From CAYJFD01 sp964369605 (GTDB lineage: Bacteria; Bacteroidota; Bacteroidia; Bacteroidales; UBA932): DNA of 64,000 nucleotides. A program made the position numbers and the translations under genes. A model generated the notes under the pieces. That model was not told the origin of the DNA, searched no databases, and saw nothing but the letters and a program-made list of their open reading frames with translations. Shown here in pieces: positions 37,393 through 47,905 of this stretch. Each line of letters starts with the position of its first letter. Within the stretch, counting starts at the first letter, position 1. The stretch lies in NCBI GenBank assembly GCA_964369605.1, contig CAYJFD010000002.1, positions 1-64,000 of the forward strand, written 5' to 3'.

Positions 37393-38840
37393 TATAAATT
37401 ATCTCCGAAATCTTCTTTAAATTTTGCTATTAACTTCTCGCACCACCCGCCAACAGGCTCTATTGCGGAGCGGAAACCAATAGGAAGACCATCTGGATCT
37501 TCTTTAAAACGCATAGGTCCTATTAGTGCCCTATTATCATAAAGCCACTCTAGTCTATCTAAAACATATAAACTTTGAGAAAGCGTGAAAACTCGCCTTG
37601 GGAATGCTAAACGAACTAGCTCCATATCCGCAAGGTAATCAGGCTCTTCTGCTCTAACTTCGGAAGCAGTACCACCTTGGTTTGGACGTACACCAGAAAC
37701 TAAATATATAGCTGCCGCTAGTGCTCCGTCTAATAAATCCTTTGGTTCGAGATGACTTAAAAAGCGTTTCGCATCAATATGTGCACCAAGTATTCCTGCT
37801 GGAGTTACCATAGGTATATTCTTTGCTGTTGCCTTCTCTACAAAATATTTAATAAAGTTTATACTTTGACATACTATATCCTCGTGGCACGATTCATATA
37901 AGCCCACAGACATAGCTTCCATTTCCTTCATAGACATACCTCCATAAGAAGGATAACCCTCAAATACAGATGCGACTGCTTGTAATTTTCTATAAAGCAC
38001 TCTATCATTTACGCAAATAGCTCCTCCTCTTGTGGAAGTAAACTTTCTTGCTGAGAAATAAAGAACATCACTTAATGAAGACATCTCCATAATAATTTGC
38101 GCTAGGCTAGCATCCTTATATTCAGGCTCTCTAACCAAGATCATATATGCATTCTCTGCAAGTAATGTTGCATCTAAAAGTATCTTTAGTTCATACTTAT
38201 CGGCTAATGCTCTAACATCCTTGTAGTTCTTCATCGAGAAAGGCTGTCCACCTATTAGGTTTGTTGATGCCTCCATTCTAATAAACGGAATCTTTTCCAC
38301 ACCTACCTCTTGAATAAGTGCTTCAAGCGCCTCAACATTCATATTCCCCTTAAACAGGTTTGTAGATTCAGTCTCAAAAGCACCTTGATATAGTAGCTCT
38401 CTTTCTGTTCCCCCATTTAACTTAATATGATTTATTGTACTACCAAAATGATAGTTCATAGGCACGATATCACCTTCTTTTAAGAGAACTCGCATTATCA
38501 CATTCTCAGCGGCTCTTCCTTGATGTGCTGGCTGGACATAGTCTTTTCCGAGTACATCTTTTACTGCCTTCTCTAGCCTATGATGAGAAGCAGAACCAGA
38601 ATAAGCATCATCTGCGATCATCATCGCTCCTAACTGAGTATCAGTCATAGCATTCGTTCCACTATCTGTAAGCATGTCTATGAAAACATCTTCAGAATTC
38701 ATCATATATGGATTAAAGCCCCCATACTTTAGGGCTTCTAAGCGTTCTTCAATAGGAAGAAGAGTAGTTCGCTGTACTACTCTAACCTTGTGAAATTCAA
38801 GAGGAATATCCTCCCCTTTATACATTTTTATAATTGGCAT
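37392..38840 (-). CDS. Divergent beta-eliminating lyase (tryptophanase/tyrosine phenol-lyase family)
   Basis: A 482-residue PLP enzyme of the Beta_elim_lyase family. LTDSGTNAMTDTQLGAMM (about 58-75), AHQGRAAENV (about 108-117) and FEGYPSYGGMSMKEMEAM are strongly conserved family segments. The Schiff-base lysine is in YFSARKFTS (about residue 265). Two positions differ from classical members: the DATR or DSAR motif, whose arginine contacts the cofactor (Arg217 in tyrosine phenol-lyase), reads DATLLAENAY (about 223-232), and the SGKKD or SAKKD motif reads SARKF. The natural substrate is therefore uncertain: tryptophan, tyrosine, or a sulfur amino acid are options. It sits 22 bases after ahcY and overlaps the SDR gene. 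Confidence 0.82.
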   Translation of the reverse strand: MPIIKMYKGEDIPLEFHKVRVVQRTTLLPIEERLEALKYGGFNPYMMNSEDVFIDMLTDSGTNAMTDTQLGAMMIADDAYSGSASHHRLEKAVKDVLGKDYVQPAHQGRAAENVIMRVLLKEGDIVPMNYHFGSTINHIKLNGGTERELLYQGAFETESTNLFKGNMNVEALEALIQEVGVEKIPFIRMEASTNLIGGQPFSMKNYKDVRALADKYELKILLDATLLAENAYMILVREPEYKDASLAQIIMEMSSLSDVLYFSARKFTSTRGGAICVNDRVLYRKLQAVASVFEGYPSYGGMSMKEMEAMSVGLYESCHEDIVCQSINFIKYFVEKATAKNIPMVTPAGILGAHIDAKRFLSHLEPKDLLDGALAAAIYLVSGVRPNQGGTASEVRAEEPDYLADMELVRLAFPRRVFTLSQSLYVLDRLEWLYDNRALIGPMRFKEDPDGLPIGFRSAIEPVGGWCEKLIAKFKEDFGDNL

Positions 38841-38862
38841 ATATATTTTAGTTCTTTTCCGA

Positions 38863-40107
38863 TTAATGACCTTCTTCTAAGTACGCTTTTTGTTCAGGAC
38901 TAAGAGTGTCTATTGAGTAATCCCAAAATGCCAATTTTAATCTTGCTACCATATCATCGATTTCCTTAGGAACATCTACTATCATAGAGGATATATTACT
39001 GTGGTTCTCTGCGATATACTTTGCACCTAGAGCTTGTATCGCAAAACTCATATCCATAATTTCTGCTGGATGACCATCGCCTGAGGCTAAGTTTACAAGA
39101 CGACCGCCTGCGATTATATTTATCCAGTTTCCATTTTCCAGTTTGTAAGCCATAATATTACGACGAGCTAGTTTAGATTCAACTGCCATCTTAATTATTC
39201 CTGCTACATCTACCTCACAATCAAAGTGACCAGCATTACAGCAAATAGCCCCATTTTTCATCATTAAGAAGTGCTCAGGCCTAATCACATCCTTACAACC
39301 TGTTACAGTAATAAATATATCTCCTTGGCTAGCAGCTTGATCCATAGTCATAACTTTAAATCCATCCATCACTGCTTCTATAGCCTTGATAGGATCTATC
39401 TCTGTCACGATTACTGAAGCTCCTAGACCTTTAGCCCTCATAGCAACTCCTTTTCCACACCATCCGTAACCTGCTACGACTGCAGTTTTTCCTGCTACGA
39501 TAAGATTAGTTGTAGTATTGATTCCATCCCAAACAGACTGTCCTGTTCCGTATCTATTATCAAATAAATGCTTACAATCAGCATTATTCACAAGTACCAT
39601 AGGAAACTTTAATCTGTTTTCCTTCTCCATTGCGATAAGCCTCATAATACCCGTAGTAGTCTCTTCGCATCCTCCTAACACATTTGGAATCAACTCTGGG
39701 TACTCGTTGTGAATCAGGTTAACCAGGTCTCCACCATCGTCTATGATGATATGAGGTCCCACCTTAATCACATCTGATATATGCTTATGATATTCCTGAT
39801 CTGTACAGTCGTACCATCCAAATACATTTAATCCATCATTTACAAGTGAAGCTGCAACATCATCTTGAGTAGAAAGTGGATTAGACCCTGTCACATACAT
39901 CTCAGCTCCTCCTGCCGCTAGGACCTTACATAAATAAGCAGTCTTAGCCTCTAAGTGTATAGAAAGGGCTACTTTCAGACCCTTAAATGGCTGTTCTTTA
40001 ATGAACTGCTGCTCTATTGTTCTAAGTAGGGGCATATTAGCCTTCACCCACTCAATTTTTCTTTGCCCTTCAGGCCAAAGATTTATATCTCTAATATCGT
40101 TTGCCAT
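38863..40107 (-). CDS. ahcY: Adenosylhomocysteinase
   Basis: A 414-residue NAD-dependent enzyme that splits S-adenosylhomocysteine into homocysteine and adenosine. Visible are LSIHLEAKTAYL (about 49-60) with the active-site histidine, TTTGIMRL, the NAD loop VVAGYGWCGKGVAMRAKG (about 207-224), and GHFDCEVD (about 295). At 414 residues it is the shorter bacterial/archaeal type that lacks the approximately 40-residue insert of the mammalian and enterobacterial-pathogen enzymes. The C-terminus ends EEGH and does not have the usual K-Y pair in its standard PFRY context. It lies 9 bases after corA and 22 before the lyase gene. Confidence 0.93.
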   Translation of the reverse strand: MANDIRDINLWPEGQRKIEWVKANMPLLRTIEQQFIKEQPFKGLKVALSIHLEAKTAYLCKVLAAGGAEMYVTGSNPLSTQDDVAASLVNDGLNVFGWYDCTDQEYHKHISDVIKVGPHIIIDDGGDLVNLIHNEYPELIPNVLGGCEETTTGIMRLIAMEKENRLKFPMVLVNNADCKHLFDNRYGTGQSVWDGINTTTNLIVAGKTAVVAGYGWCGKGVAMRAKGLGASVIVTEIDPIKAIEAVMDGFKVMTMDQAASQGDIFITVTGCKDVIRPEHFLMMKNGAICCNAGHFDCEVDVAGIIKMAVESKLARRNIMAYKLENGNWINIIAGGRLVNLASGDGHPAEIMDMSFAIQALGAKYIAENHSNISSMIVDVPKEIDDMVARLKLAFWDYSIDTLSPEQKAYLEEGH

Positions 40108-40116
40108 ATATATTTT

Positions 40117-41064
40117 TTATAACATTCTTTTCTTTCTAAAAATTAGCACTACCAGCAAGGTTATGATTATCATCAATACTAATAGGGCTATAAAATCAAG
40201 TTTCCCTCCAAACCTTGGTAAATCAATATTCATTCCATAGACTGAGGCGATTAAGGTAGGAGGCATCAGAATTAGAGAGACGAAAGTAAATACCTTCATT
40301 ATCTTATTCTGATCTAAGTTAATAAGACCCAGAATAGTATTTTGCAAATAATCTAGTCTTTCAAAACTAAAATTTGTGTGATTTATTAATGACGAAGTGT
40401 CTTTTACCATTACATTCATCTTATCACTGATATCTCGTGGGAACAAGTCACTCTTGAGTATAGAAGAAATCATCCTTTGCTTATCCACAACATTCTCACG
40501 AACCATCATAGTGTTTTCCTGTAGCTGGTTAATATCGATAAGGAAGTCATCGTTAACATCTTCTCCTTTAGTGATTTTACGAGAATATAAGTCTATCTCT
40601 CGAGCCATTAACTCGATCATATCAGCATCTAGGTCGATACGATTTTCAAGGATACTCGTAAAGATATGATAGCCTGTCGGGAAAAATCGGTGATTAATTA
40701 GTACCTTTCGCTGCACATCAGAAAAACTCCTCAAATTTACCTGTCGAATAGAAACTAGTACACCCTCAGCGATAATAAAGGACACTGATTCCATACTGTA
40801 CTCATCTGGCCCAGGCATCATAAAATTTGTATTGATAAAGATCGTATTATCATTCTCTGAATAACGAGATGATGACTCGATCTCTTCGGCTTGAGCTCTT
40901 GTTTGTAGAGTTGTATCTAAGAATTCCTCCGCTGCTCTCTTCTCTTCTACACTTGGCATAGATAAATCCATCCAAAGTACATCGTCAAAACCTAATTCCT
41001 CTAGATCTTGAATATTCTGTGATACGTCTATTTGACCTTTGTTCTTGTAAAAAATTTGAATCAT
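40117..41064 (-). CDS. corA: CorA family magnesium transporter
   Basis: A 315-residue CorA-type channel subunit. A long acidic cytoplasmic domain is followed by two C-terminal membrane helices (about 255-275 and 288-307). The pore signature YGMNIDLPRF (about 276-285) contains the GMN motif between them, and the tail is basic (FRKKRML). It forms pentamers that let Mg2+ (sometimes Co2+ or Ni2+) enter along the membrane potential. It is 10 bases after mqnA and 9 before ahcY, which looks like operon packing and not functional grouping. Confidence 0.93.
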   Translation of the reverse strand: MIQIFYKNKGQIDVSQNIQDLEELGFDDVLWMDLSMPSVEEKRAAEEFLDTTLQTRAQAEEIESSSRYSENDNTIFINTNFMMPGPDEYSMESVSFIIAEGVLVSIRQVNLRSFSDVQRKVLINHRFFPTGYHIFTSILENRIDLDADMIELMAREIDLYSRKITKGEDVNDDFLIDINQLQENTMMVRENVVDKQRMISSILKSDLFPRDISDKMNVMVKDTSSLINHTNFSFERLDYLQNTILGLINLDQNKIMKVFTFVSLILMPPTLIASVYGMNIDLPRFGGKLDFIALLVLMIIITLLVVLIFRKKRML

Positions 41065-41074
41065 AAGCGAGGAT

Positions 41075-41842
41075 TTAAGTAATTAAATTCGAAGAGGAAC
41101 AAACCAACTCTAAAAATTTTGCGAGACCTTCTTTCTTTTCATTTGTAAAATCATAAGATATACTATCTCGCAGATAAGAGATCATCTCATCTCTCGTAAA
41201 CTTTTTGTCTTTCAAAAAACTAGAAGCATCAACTGCCTGTTCTATATTTGCAAGACCATAGCCTAAGGCCTCATTAAAGTCCGAGATAAAGTTCTCTTCA
41301 AGAGGCTTATTTGCCACCCAAGCAGCAAAAACAAAAGGTTTACCTGTATATTTTAGCCACTGCTCTGATAAGTCATAGACGTACTCAAATTTTTCAGAAT
41401 TAATCAAAGCCTTATCCCCTATCAAAACATAAGCCTTAGAAACATCTAACTCTTGAGTGCTATAATCGAATGTTTTAAACTCTGGATTAATAAGCCAGAA
41501 TTTCTCTGAAAGAAGACGTGCAAGAGTAATCGAAGATCGAGAATCACTATCTGCGTATATCTCAGATACATTCTCTAAAGGTACAGGGCTACACAAAAGT
41601 ACACTTTTGACCTTCCCGTCAGCTGCGATGCAATAATTTGAGACTGTTTCGTATTTTTTATTTGCTGAAAGCAATACCGCAGGCACAATTCCTAGATCCA
41701 CTTGATCATTTTCAAGCATTTGAGCTGCTTGCGATGGGGTGCAATAAACTACCTCTAACTGCTTAGATATAGCAGAAGAAGAGAGACCATAAACAAATGG
41801 TAGCGTGTTTAAATAATTTATTGCAGCTATACGAACTGACAT
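41075..41842 (-). CDS. mqnA: Chorismate dehydratase MqnA (futalosine pathway)
   Basis: A 255-residue protein of the MqnA/MqnD family, with a periplasmic-binding-protein-like fold but no signal peptide. RIAAINYLNTLPFVYGL (residues 4-20), QAAQML...DLGIVPAVLL (about 38-58) and the DSRSSITLARLL segment (about 98-109) are typical. MqnA removes water from chorismate to give 3-enolpyruvylbenzoate, the first step of menaquinone synthesis through futalosine. MqnD is a paralogue; the N-terminus fits MqnA better. A UbiA-type prenyltransferase at 50224-51075 could be a later enzyme of the same route. It has its own predicted promoter. Confidence 0.88.
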   Translation of the reverse strand: MSVRIAAINYLNTLPFVYGLSSSAISKQLEVVYCTPSQAAQMLENDQVDLGIVPAVLLSANKKYETVSNYCIAADGKVKSVLLCSPVPLENVSEIYADSDSRSSITLARLLSEKFWLINPEFKTFDYSTQELDVSKAYVLIGDKALINSEKFEYVYDLSEQWLKYTGKPFVFAAWVANKPLEENFISDFNEALGYGLANIEQAVDASSFLKDKKFTRDEMISYLRDSISYDFTNEKKEGLAKFLELVCSSSNLIT

Positions 41843-41880
41843 AATCGTCCATCATCAATTATCAACCTTAAAATAACACA

Positions 41881-41911
41881 CAAAGATAACTTATTTTCTC
41901 GAAAGATACAA
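41881..41911 (-). promoter_or_regulatory. Predicted promoter of mqnA-corA-ahcY
   Basis: On the minus strand TTG (41911-41909), 20 bases and TATCTTTG (41888-41881) match the consensus, 38 bases before the mqnA start. The -33 element lies inside the 3' end of the symporter gene. Confidence 0.6.
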
Positions 41912-43372
41912 TCCCAAAAACATCAAAGCTGCATTAAATAATAGATTTGCAAAACCGATCGAAAAATCAAAGGTCTGTAACAGAAGATAAGAGACTAGAT
42001 ATGAGACTATTGGAGCAGCTACTGCGACATAAGGAACAGCCGTATCTTTTAGCTTATATTTAGTAAAAATAGCAAAGAAAAATAATCCCAGTAAGGGACC
42101 GTAAGTATAAGATGCTAATTTGTATAGCAAATCTATCACTGCAGAGTTGTTAAAAAAGTAAATGGCGCACGCTAAGGCAAATAAGAGAAAAGCAATACCT
42201 GCCTGCACTAGCTTACGCTGCTTAGGACTAACTTCGTTTTTTGATCTAAAATCTAAGCATACTGAAGTAGTAAGAGATGTTAAGGCAGCTGCTGCACTTG
42301 GATAAGCCGCAGAAATGAGACCAAATAGAAAAAGAAGCTTCAAAGGAAGTCCTGCATAATTTGTAATAATCGTAGAGTAAAGTTGATCTGTATTTGTCAA
42401 AGCAGAAGGCGCTAGCCCTGTTGCATATTCAAAGAAATATGTATACATCAACACTCCAAAAGAAAGTAAAACGAGATTCACTACTAGAATAACTACTACA
42501 AGCATATAAATATTTCTCTTTGAAGACTTTAGATCCTTACACGATAAATTTTTCTGCATCATACTTTGATCCAAACCCGTCATAGCCACACAAACGAAAA
42601 AACCTGCTATTAACTGTTTAAAAACGTTCGTCCCCGCCCTGAAGTCCCAGTTAAAAATCTCAGAAAATCTACTCATTTCTAAGTTCGGATTTTTTTGATT
42701 TAAAACTAAATCTACAAGACCCACGACATTCAAGGACATCATCTTTGAGAGGAAAATTATACTAAAAACCACACAAAGAATCATAAGGGTCGTCTGAAAA
42801 ACATCAGTCCATATAACACCTTGTACACCAGCCCTATAAGTATAAAAATACAATAAAAACATAAAGGACAACAACACTATCAGAAACACCCCAAATCCAG
42901 AATACTGTTCCCGTAACTGAGGAGGTATAATACTAACCAATACTATTATCATTAAATAAATTCTGACCGCAGTTCCTAACAATCTAGATAATACAAATAA
43001 GCCCGACCCCACTAAATGAGAACGTTTACCGAATCTTTCTCCCAAGTAGCTATAGATGGACGTTAAATTCATTTTATAATAGATAGGCAAAAGAACCTCT
43101 GCTATAAAGACATAACCTAGAGCAAAACCTACAACCATAGGTATGTAATAAAAGTTCTGATTAAGAATATTTCCTGTAACCGAAATTAAAGTAAGACCTG
43201 ACAAGGACGCCCCTATCATCCCATAAGCTATGACTGGCCAAGGAGTCTTTCTATCTCCTCTAAAAAACGATTTTTTACTAGCAAATTTTAGGGCTAACCT
43301 AGAAATCAATAGTAATATTAGCGTATAACTTATAAATGACCCTACAAAGAGCAGCAACATACTTATGTCCAT
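41891..43372 (-). CDS. Sodium:solute symporter family protein
   Basis: A 493-residue membrane protein with about 13 hydrophobic helices. It matches the SSS family: GASLSGLTLISVTGN (about 53-67) resembles the family substrate/sodium site, and AAYPSAAAALTSLTTSVCLD (about 352-371) carries the conserved serine/threonine pair of the Na2 site. The solute is not predictable; the family includes sialic acid, proline, pantothenate and iodide carriers. It lies 10 bases after recR and ends just before the mqnA promoter. Confidence 0.9.
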   Translation of the reverse strand: MDISMLLLFVGSFISYTLILLLISRLALKFASKKSFFRGDRKTPWPVIAYGMIGASLSGLTLISVTGNILNQNFYYIPMVVGFALGYVFIAEVLLPIYYKMNLTSIYSYLGERFGKRSHLVGSGLFVLSRLLGTAVRIYLMIIVLVSIIPPQLREQYSGFGVFLIVLLSFMFLLYFYTYRAGVQGVIWTDVFQTTLMILCVVFSIIFLSKMMSLNVVGLVDLVLNQKNPNLEMSRFSEIFNWDFRAGTNVFKQLIAGFFVCVAMTGLDQSMMQKNLSCKDLKSSKRNIYMLVVVILVVNLVLLSFGVLMYTYFFEYATGLAPSALTNTDQLYSTIITNYAGLPLKLLFLFGLISAAYPSAAAALTSLTTSVCLDFRSKNEVSPKQRKLVQAGIAFLLFALACAIYFFNNSAVIDLLYKLASYTYGPLLGLFFFAIFTKYKLKDTAVPYVAVAAPIVSYLVSYLLLQTFDFSIGFANLLFNAALMFLGLYLSRK

Positions 43373-43382
43373 CTGTCTATCA

Positions 43383-43979
43383 TTAAGGATTAAATGGTTG
43401 ACGCATCTTAATAGAACGGGCCAAAGTGATTTGGTCTGTATACTCTAACTCATCTCCAAAGCCAACACCTCTAGCTAGGGTGCTAACTGTTTTATTTAAG
43501 TTTGACAATAACTTAAATATATAATACGAGGTAGTTTCACCCTCCATACCCGAATTTATTACTAATATCAACTCCTTCACCTCATCTTTTGCCGCCATCT
43601 GATACAGCTTCGTAATAGGTAGATCGTCAGGTCCGATTCCATCCATAGGCGAAATCACACCACCCAGAACAAAATATAAACCTTTGTATTCTCTAGTTGC
43701 TTCTATACTCATAACATCCCTTACACTTTCCACAACACAGATAGTAGAAACATCCCTTCTAGAACTACGACATATCTCACAAGTGTCATCTTCTGAAATC
43801 ATATTACAGCACTCACAGTACTTTATTTCATTACGCAGATTAACTATCGCACTTCCAAATTTCTCCACATTAGATTTTGGTTGTTTTAAAATATGTAATG
43901 CAAGCCTTGTAGCATTTTTCTTACCGATGCCTGGAAGCGAAGCAAACTGCTCTATGGCATCTTCTAATATTTTGATCAT
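43383..43979 (-). CDS. recR: Recombination protein RecR
   Basis: A 198-residue DNA-repair protein that works with RecF/RecO to load RecA at gaps. Helix-hairpin-helix LPGIGKKNATRLALHIL (about 15-31), the four-cysteine zinc finger CECCNMISEDDTCEIC (about 54-69) and the Toprim domain beginning ICVVESVRDVMSIE (about 80-93) are all intact. It is three bases downstream of the BadF-type kinase gene and ten upstream of the symporter gene. Confidence 0.96.
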   Translation of the reverse strand: MIKILEDAIEQFASLPGIGKKNATRLALHILKQPKSNVEKFGSAIVNLRNEIKYCECCNMISEDDTCEICRSSRRDVSTICVVESVRDVMSIEATREYKGLYFVLGGVISPMDGIGPDDLPITKLYQMAAKDEVKELILVINSGMEGETTSYYIFKLLSNLNKTVSTLARGVGFGDELEYTDQITLARSIKMRQPFNP

Positions 43980-43982
43980 ATT

Positions 43983-44849
43983 CTAGTACTTCAAATGATA
44001 TGTCTCTAAGCCTAATATAGGCCTTTCGATGATTTTTGCTATTTTTATAAAAAACTTTTCAGCACATTCTCTTATATTTTCTTCAAAATAATGCGCTATC
44101 GACCCCACTAAATACAGAGGGTACTTCTCGTAATCATAAGCTTTAACACACTTCTCAAAAAAGTCCGAGAACGCTTGATCTACGAGGCGATAAATATAGG
44201 GATTTTCTTTATTTTGATGTATAAATTTAGCAAAAGATGCTAAATATCTTGAAGGCATAGCCTCTTTGTAGACTTTTGCGACAATAGTCGAATAATCTAC
44301 TTGGTACTCCAGCTCTAATTTTTGCTTTACTTCCTCTGGCACTAAGCCTTTGATATAGTCCGCCAAGAGTAGCTTGCCAAGATTAGCGCCACTTCCTTGA
44401 TCACCTAATATAAAACCTCCAGAATAGACATTATGAGAAATGGCTCTTCCATCATAAAAACATACATTCGAACCAGTACCTAATATACCTACGATAGCAG
44501 GTTCTTGAGCACTACATGCTCTAACTGCCGCTACTATATCTGATTCACAAAATATTTGAGCATTTGGGAAAACATCTTCAAAAAGTTTTGAGACTCTCCT
44601 CTTTTGATCATCAGAAACTAAACCTGCTGAATAAAAATATATATCTAACTTAGTTTCTAATTGAAGATATGGCAGACAGATTGAGTTTTTTAGATCATTT
44701 ATGGCAGTGAGTATTTCTTTATCCGTATTGAAGATAGGATTAATACCTACCATACTAGAAGTAACTACCTGATTTTCACTATTATATCCCTTACGCATCA
44801 AGAGACAATCTGCTGTAGTAGAACCACTATCTATTATTAATTTTATCAT
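43983..44849 (-). CDS. BadF/BadG/BcrA/BcrD family kinase (N-acetylglucosamine kinase-like)
   Basis: A 288-residue ATPase of the actin/hexokinase fold. The phosphate-1 loop is IIDSGSTTADCLL (about 4-16), the central loop GILGTGSNVCFYDG (about 121-134) and the metal/adenosine region GGFILGDQGSGANLG (about 143-157). Homologues in Bacteroidota phosphorylate GlcNAc or MurNAc from cell-wall turnover; the exact sugar cannot be fixed here. Compared with the GalNAc module near 9 kb it is a different fold and a separate locus. It is first in the row kinase-recR-symporter. Confidence 0.82.
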   Translation of the reverse strand: MIKLIIDSGSTTADCLLMRKGYNSENQVVTSSMVGINPIFNTDKEILTAINDLKNSICLPYLQLETKLDIYFYSAGLVSDDQKRRVSKLFEDVFPNAQIFCESDIVAAVRACSAQEPAIVGILGTGSNVCFYDGRAISHNVYSGGFILGDQGSGANLGKLLLADYIKGLVPEEVKQKLELEYQVDYSTIVAKVYKEAMPSRYLASFAKFIHQNKENPYIYRLVDQAFSDFFEKCVKAYDYEKYPLYLVGSIAHYFEENIRECAEKFFIKIAKIIERPILGLETYHLKY

Positions 44850-44870
44850 TCTTACATGGTATAAATGTGA

Positions 44871-44906
44871 GAACTGCCTCTCTAACTAACGTTTGAGAGA
44901 CAGTTC
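44871..44906 (-). terminator. Hairpin after the glutaminyl cyclase gene
   Basis: On the minus strand GAACTGTCTCTC (44906-44895) pairs with GAGAGGCAGTTC (44882-44871) with one G-U pair and a 12-base loop. The following UCUCACAUUU is a poor U-run, so termination may be weak or Rho-dependent. Confidence 0.5.
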
Positions 44907-44966
44907 ATTAACCTAAAACTTAAACCTATGAAAAAACATATTTAATCATACAAATTCTGTGCCAAA

Positions 44967-45734
44967 CTATTTCTTCTCAATAGAAATTTCAAATAATTTA
45001 GACCAATTCTTGCCTGTTACATATATTTTTCCTGTGTTCTCATTATATGCTATGCCATTTAGGACATCCGCCCTTCTGGATTGTATCTTTGGAATAAGGT
45101 TCGAACAATCTATCGTGGCTCTTACCTCCCCTGTTTGAGGATCTATTATTAATATGTCATTTTCCGTGTAGACATTTGCCCATATTTCCCCATTTATGTA
45201 TTCCAATTCATTAATGCCTCTTATTTCTTTTGAATTTCTTTTTACGGTAATAGATCTTGCCTCCATAAGAGACTGAGGATCCATATAAGAAATCTCTGCT
45301 GAGCCGTTACTAGTAATTAGGTGCTTCCCATCTGTGGTAATTCCCCAGCCTTCCCCGATAAATGGTAGTTCAGCTAGCTTAGTCATACTCTCTATATCGT
45401 ATACAAAGCAGACATTTTCATACCAAGTAAGGATGTAGAGGTAAGCTCCAAGAACGCAAGAACCTTCTAAAAAATATTTATCGTCGAAGTGAGTAATATC
45501 TAAAACTCTACCTGTAGTCAAATCGACTTTTCTAAAGTTAGATGATCCGTATTGGCCACAGCTCTCATATAATACATCCTCATAGAAGAATAAGCCCTGC
45601 GTGTAAGCAGTCTCATCATGAGGGTACTCTTTCTCAACAACTAATTTATATTCTTCTACTTGTGTTTTAGACCAGAGATTAGAATGTATAAAAAGAAAGA
45701 TGAAGAAAAAAACGAGAAACTTCGCACATTTCAT
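44967..45734 (-). CDS. Glutaminyl-peptide cyclotransferase, exported
   Basis: A 255-residue beta-propeller enzyme with an N-terminal signal (MKCAKFLVFFFIFLFIHSNLWS). YTQGLFFYEDVLYESCGQYG (about 43-62), FLEGSCVLGAYLYILTW (about 83-99) and GEGWGITTDGKHLITSNG (about 121-138) are the blade motifs of the plant/bacterial-type cyclase. It turns N-terminal glutamine of exported proteins into pyroglutamate. In Bacteroidota this matters because signal peptidase often leaves glutamine at the new N-terminus. It is one base after pyrG, so its expression is tied to CTP synthase, although the functions are unrelated. Confidence 0.9.
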   Translation of the reverse strand: MKCAKFLVFFFIFLFIHSNLWSKTQVEEYKLVVEKEYPHDETAYTQGLFFYEDVLYESCGQYGSSNFRKVDLTTGRVLDITHFDDKYFLEGSCVLGAYLYILTWYENVCFVYDIESMTKLAELPFIGEGWGITTDGKHLITSNGSAEISYMDPQSLMEARSITVKRNSKEIRGINELEYINGEIWANVYTENDILIIDPQTGEVRATIDCSNLIPKIQSRRADVLNGIAYNENTGKIYVTGKNWSKLFEISIEKK

Positions 45735-45735
45735 C

Positions 45736-47367
<1,632 letters not shown>

Positions 47368-47390
47368 TTAATCGTTATTATACGGGGATA

Positions 47391-47421
47391 CAAAATTACA
47401 CAAAAAAGCCAACTTTGCAAA
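47391..47421 (-). promoter_or_regulatory. Predicted promoter of pyrG
   Basis: On the minus strand TTTG (47421-47418), 19 bases and TAATTTTG (47398-47391) match the consensus at both elements, 35 bases before the start codon. Confidence 0.65.
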
Positions 47422-47449
47422 TTGTTCCTCCTCTATTCGCATTTTTTAC

Positions 47450-47457
47450 TACCTTTG
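47450..47457 (+). promoter_or_regulatory. Possible -7 element for rnpB
   Basis: TACCTTTG matches TAnnTTTG and lies 69 bases before the predicted 5' end of the RNase P RNA. The nearest TTG upstream is 25 bases away, too far for a standard -33, and the distance implies a processed leader. Confidence 0.3.
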
Positions 47458-47526
47458 TCGCGATTTTAAGTCCATATTTACGAAAATATTGAAAGCAAAA
47501 GATATTTTCTGAATATATATAATTTT

Positions 47527-47847
47527 AGGTGGGATGCTCTATCGCTGTCACTTTATGTGATGGAGGAAAGTCCGGACAGGAAAGAGCACCGCACTGTGGA
47601 AAGCACAGATAGGCGTAAGTTTATGTGAGGCATAGCAGAAAATAACCGCCTTCGGGTAAGGGTGAAAACGTGAGGTAAGAGCTCACGATGGGTTATGGCG
47701 ACATAGCCTAGGTATGCTGCTGCGGCCTGCAAGGTCAAATATACCGACAATTTTAGGGCTGCTCGCCCGATGTCGAGGGGTAGACTGCATAGATAAATGA
47801 TAGAGACCTTTTCGGAGGCACAGAATTCGGCTTATAATCCCACCTTT
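47527..47847 (+). ncRNA. rnpB: RNase P RNA (bacterial class A)
   Basis: The catalytic RNA of RNase P, about 320 bases. The conserved 5' core GGAGGAAAGTCCGGAC begins at 47562 and the 3' core ACAGAATTCGGCTTA at 47820. The ends AGGTGGGA (47527-47534) and TCCCACCT (47838-47845) pair as helix P1, which sets the boundaries. GAAAATAACCGCC and the CGAGGGGTAGACTGC region are also typical. It lies between divergent pyrG and the cysteine desulfidase gene on its own strand. Confidence 0.97.
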
Positions 47848-47880
47848 ATTATATATATATGTTCTTTTGTTTCTTTTTTC

Positions 47881-47888
47881 TATATTTG
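47881..47888 (+). promoter_or_regulatory. Possible -7 element for the cysteine desulfidase gene
   Basis: TATATTTG matches TAnnTTTG and lies 17 bases before the chosen start codon ATG 47906; the -33 region is only a weak match. Confidence 0.4.
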
Positions 47889-47905
47889 CGCATAATTTAT
47901 ATTAT

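Noticed and set aside
44850..44966. Small RNA gene between the BadF kinase and glutaminyl cyclase genes
   Set aside because: Only a terminator-like hairpin is seen; no promoter element or conserved RNA motif was found.
47553..47750. 65-codon open frame on the minus strand
   Set aside because: It lies wholly inside the RNase P RNA gene, whose conserved core and P1 helix are clear; the frame is chance.
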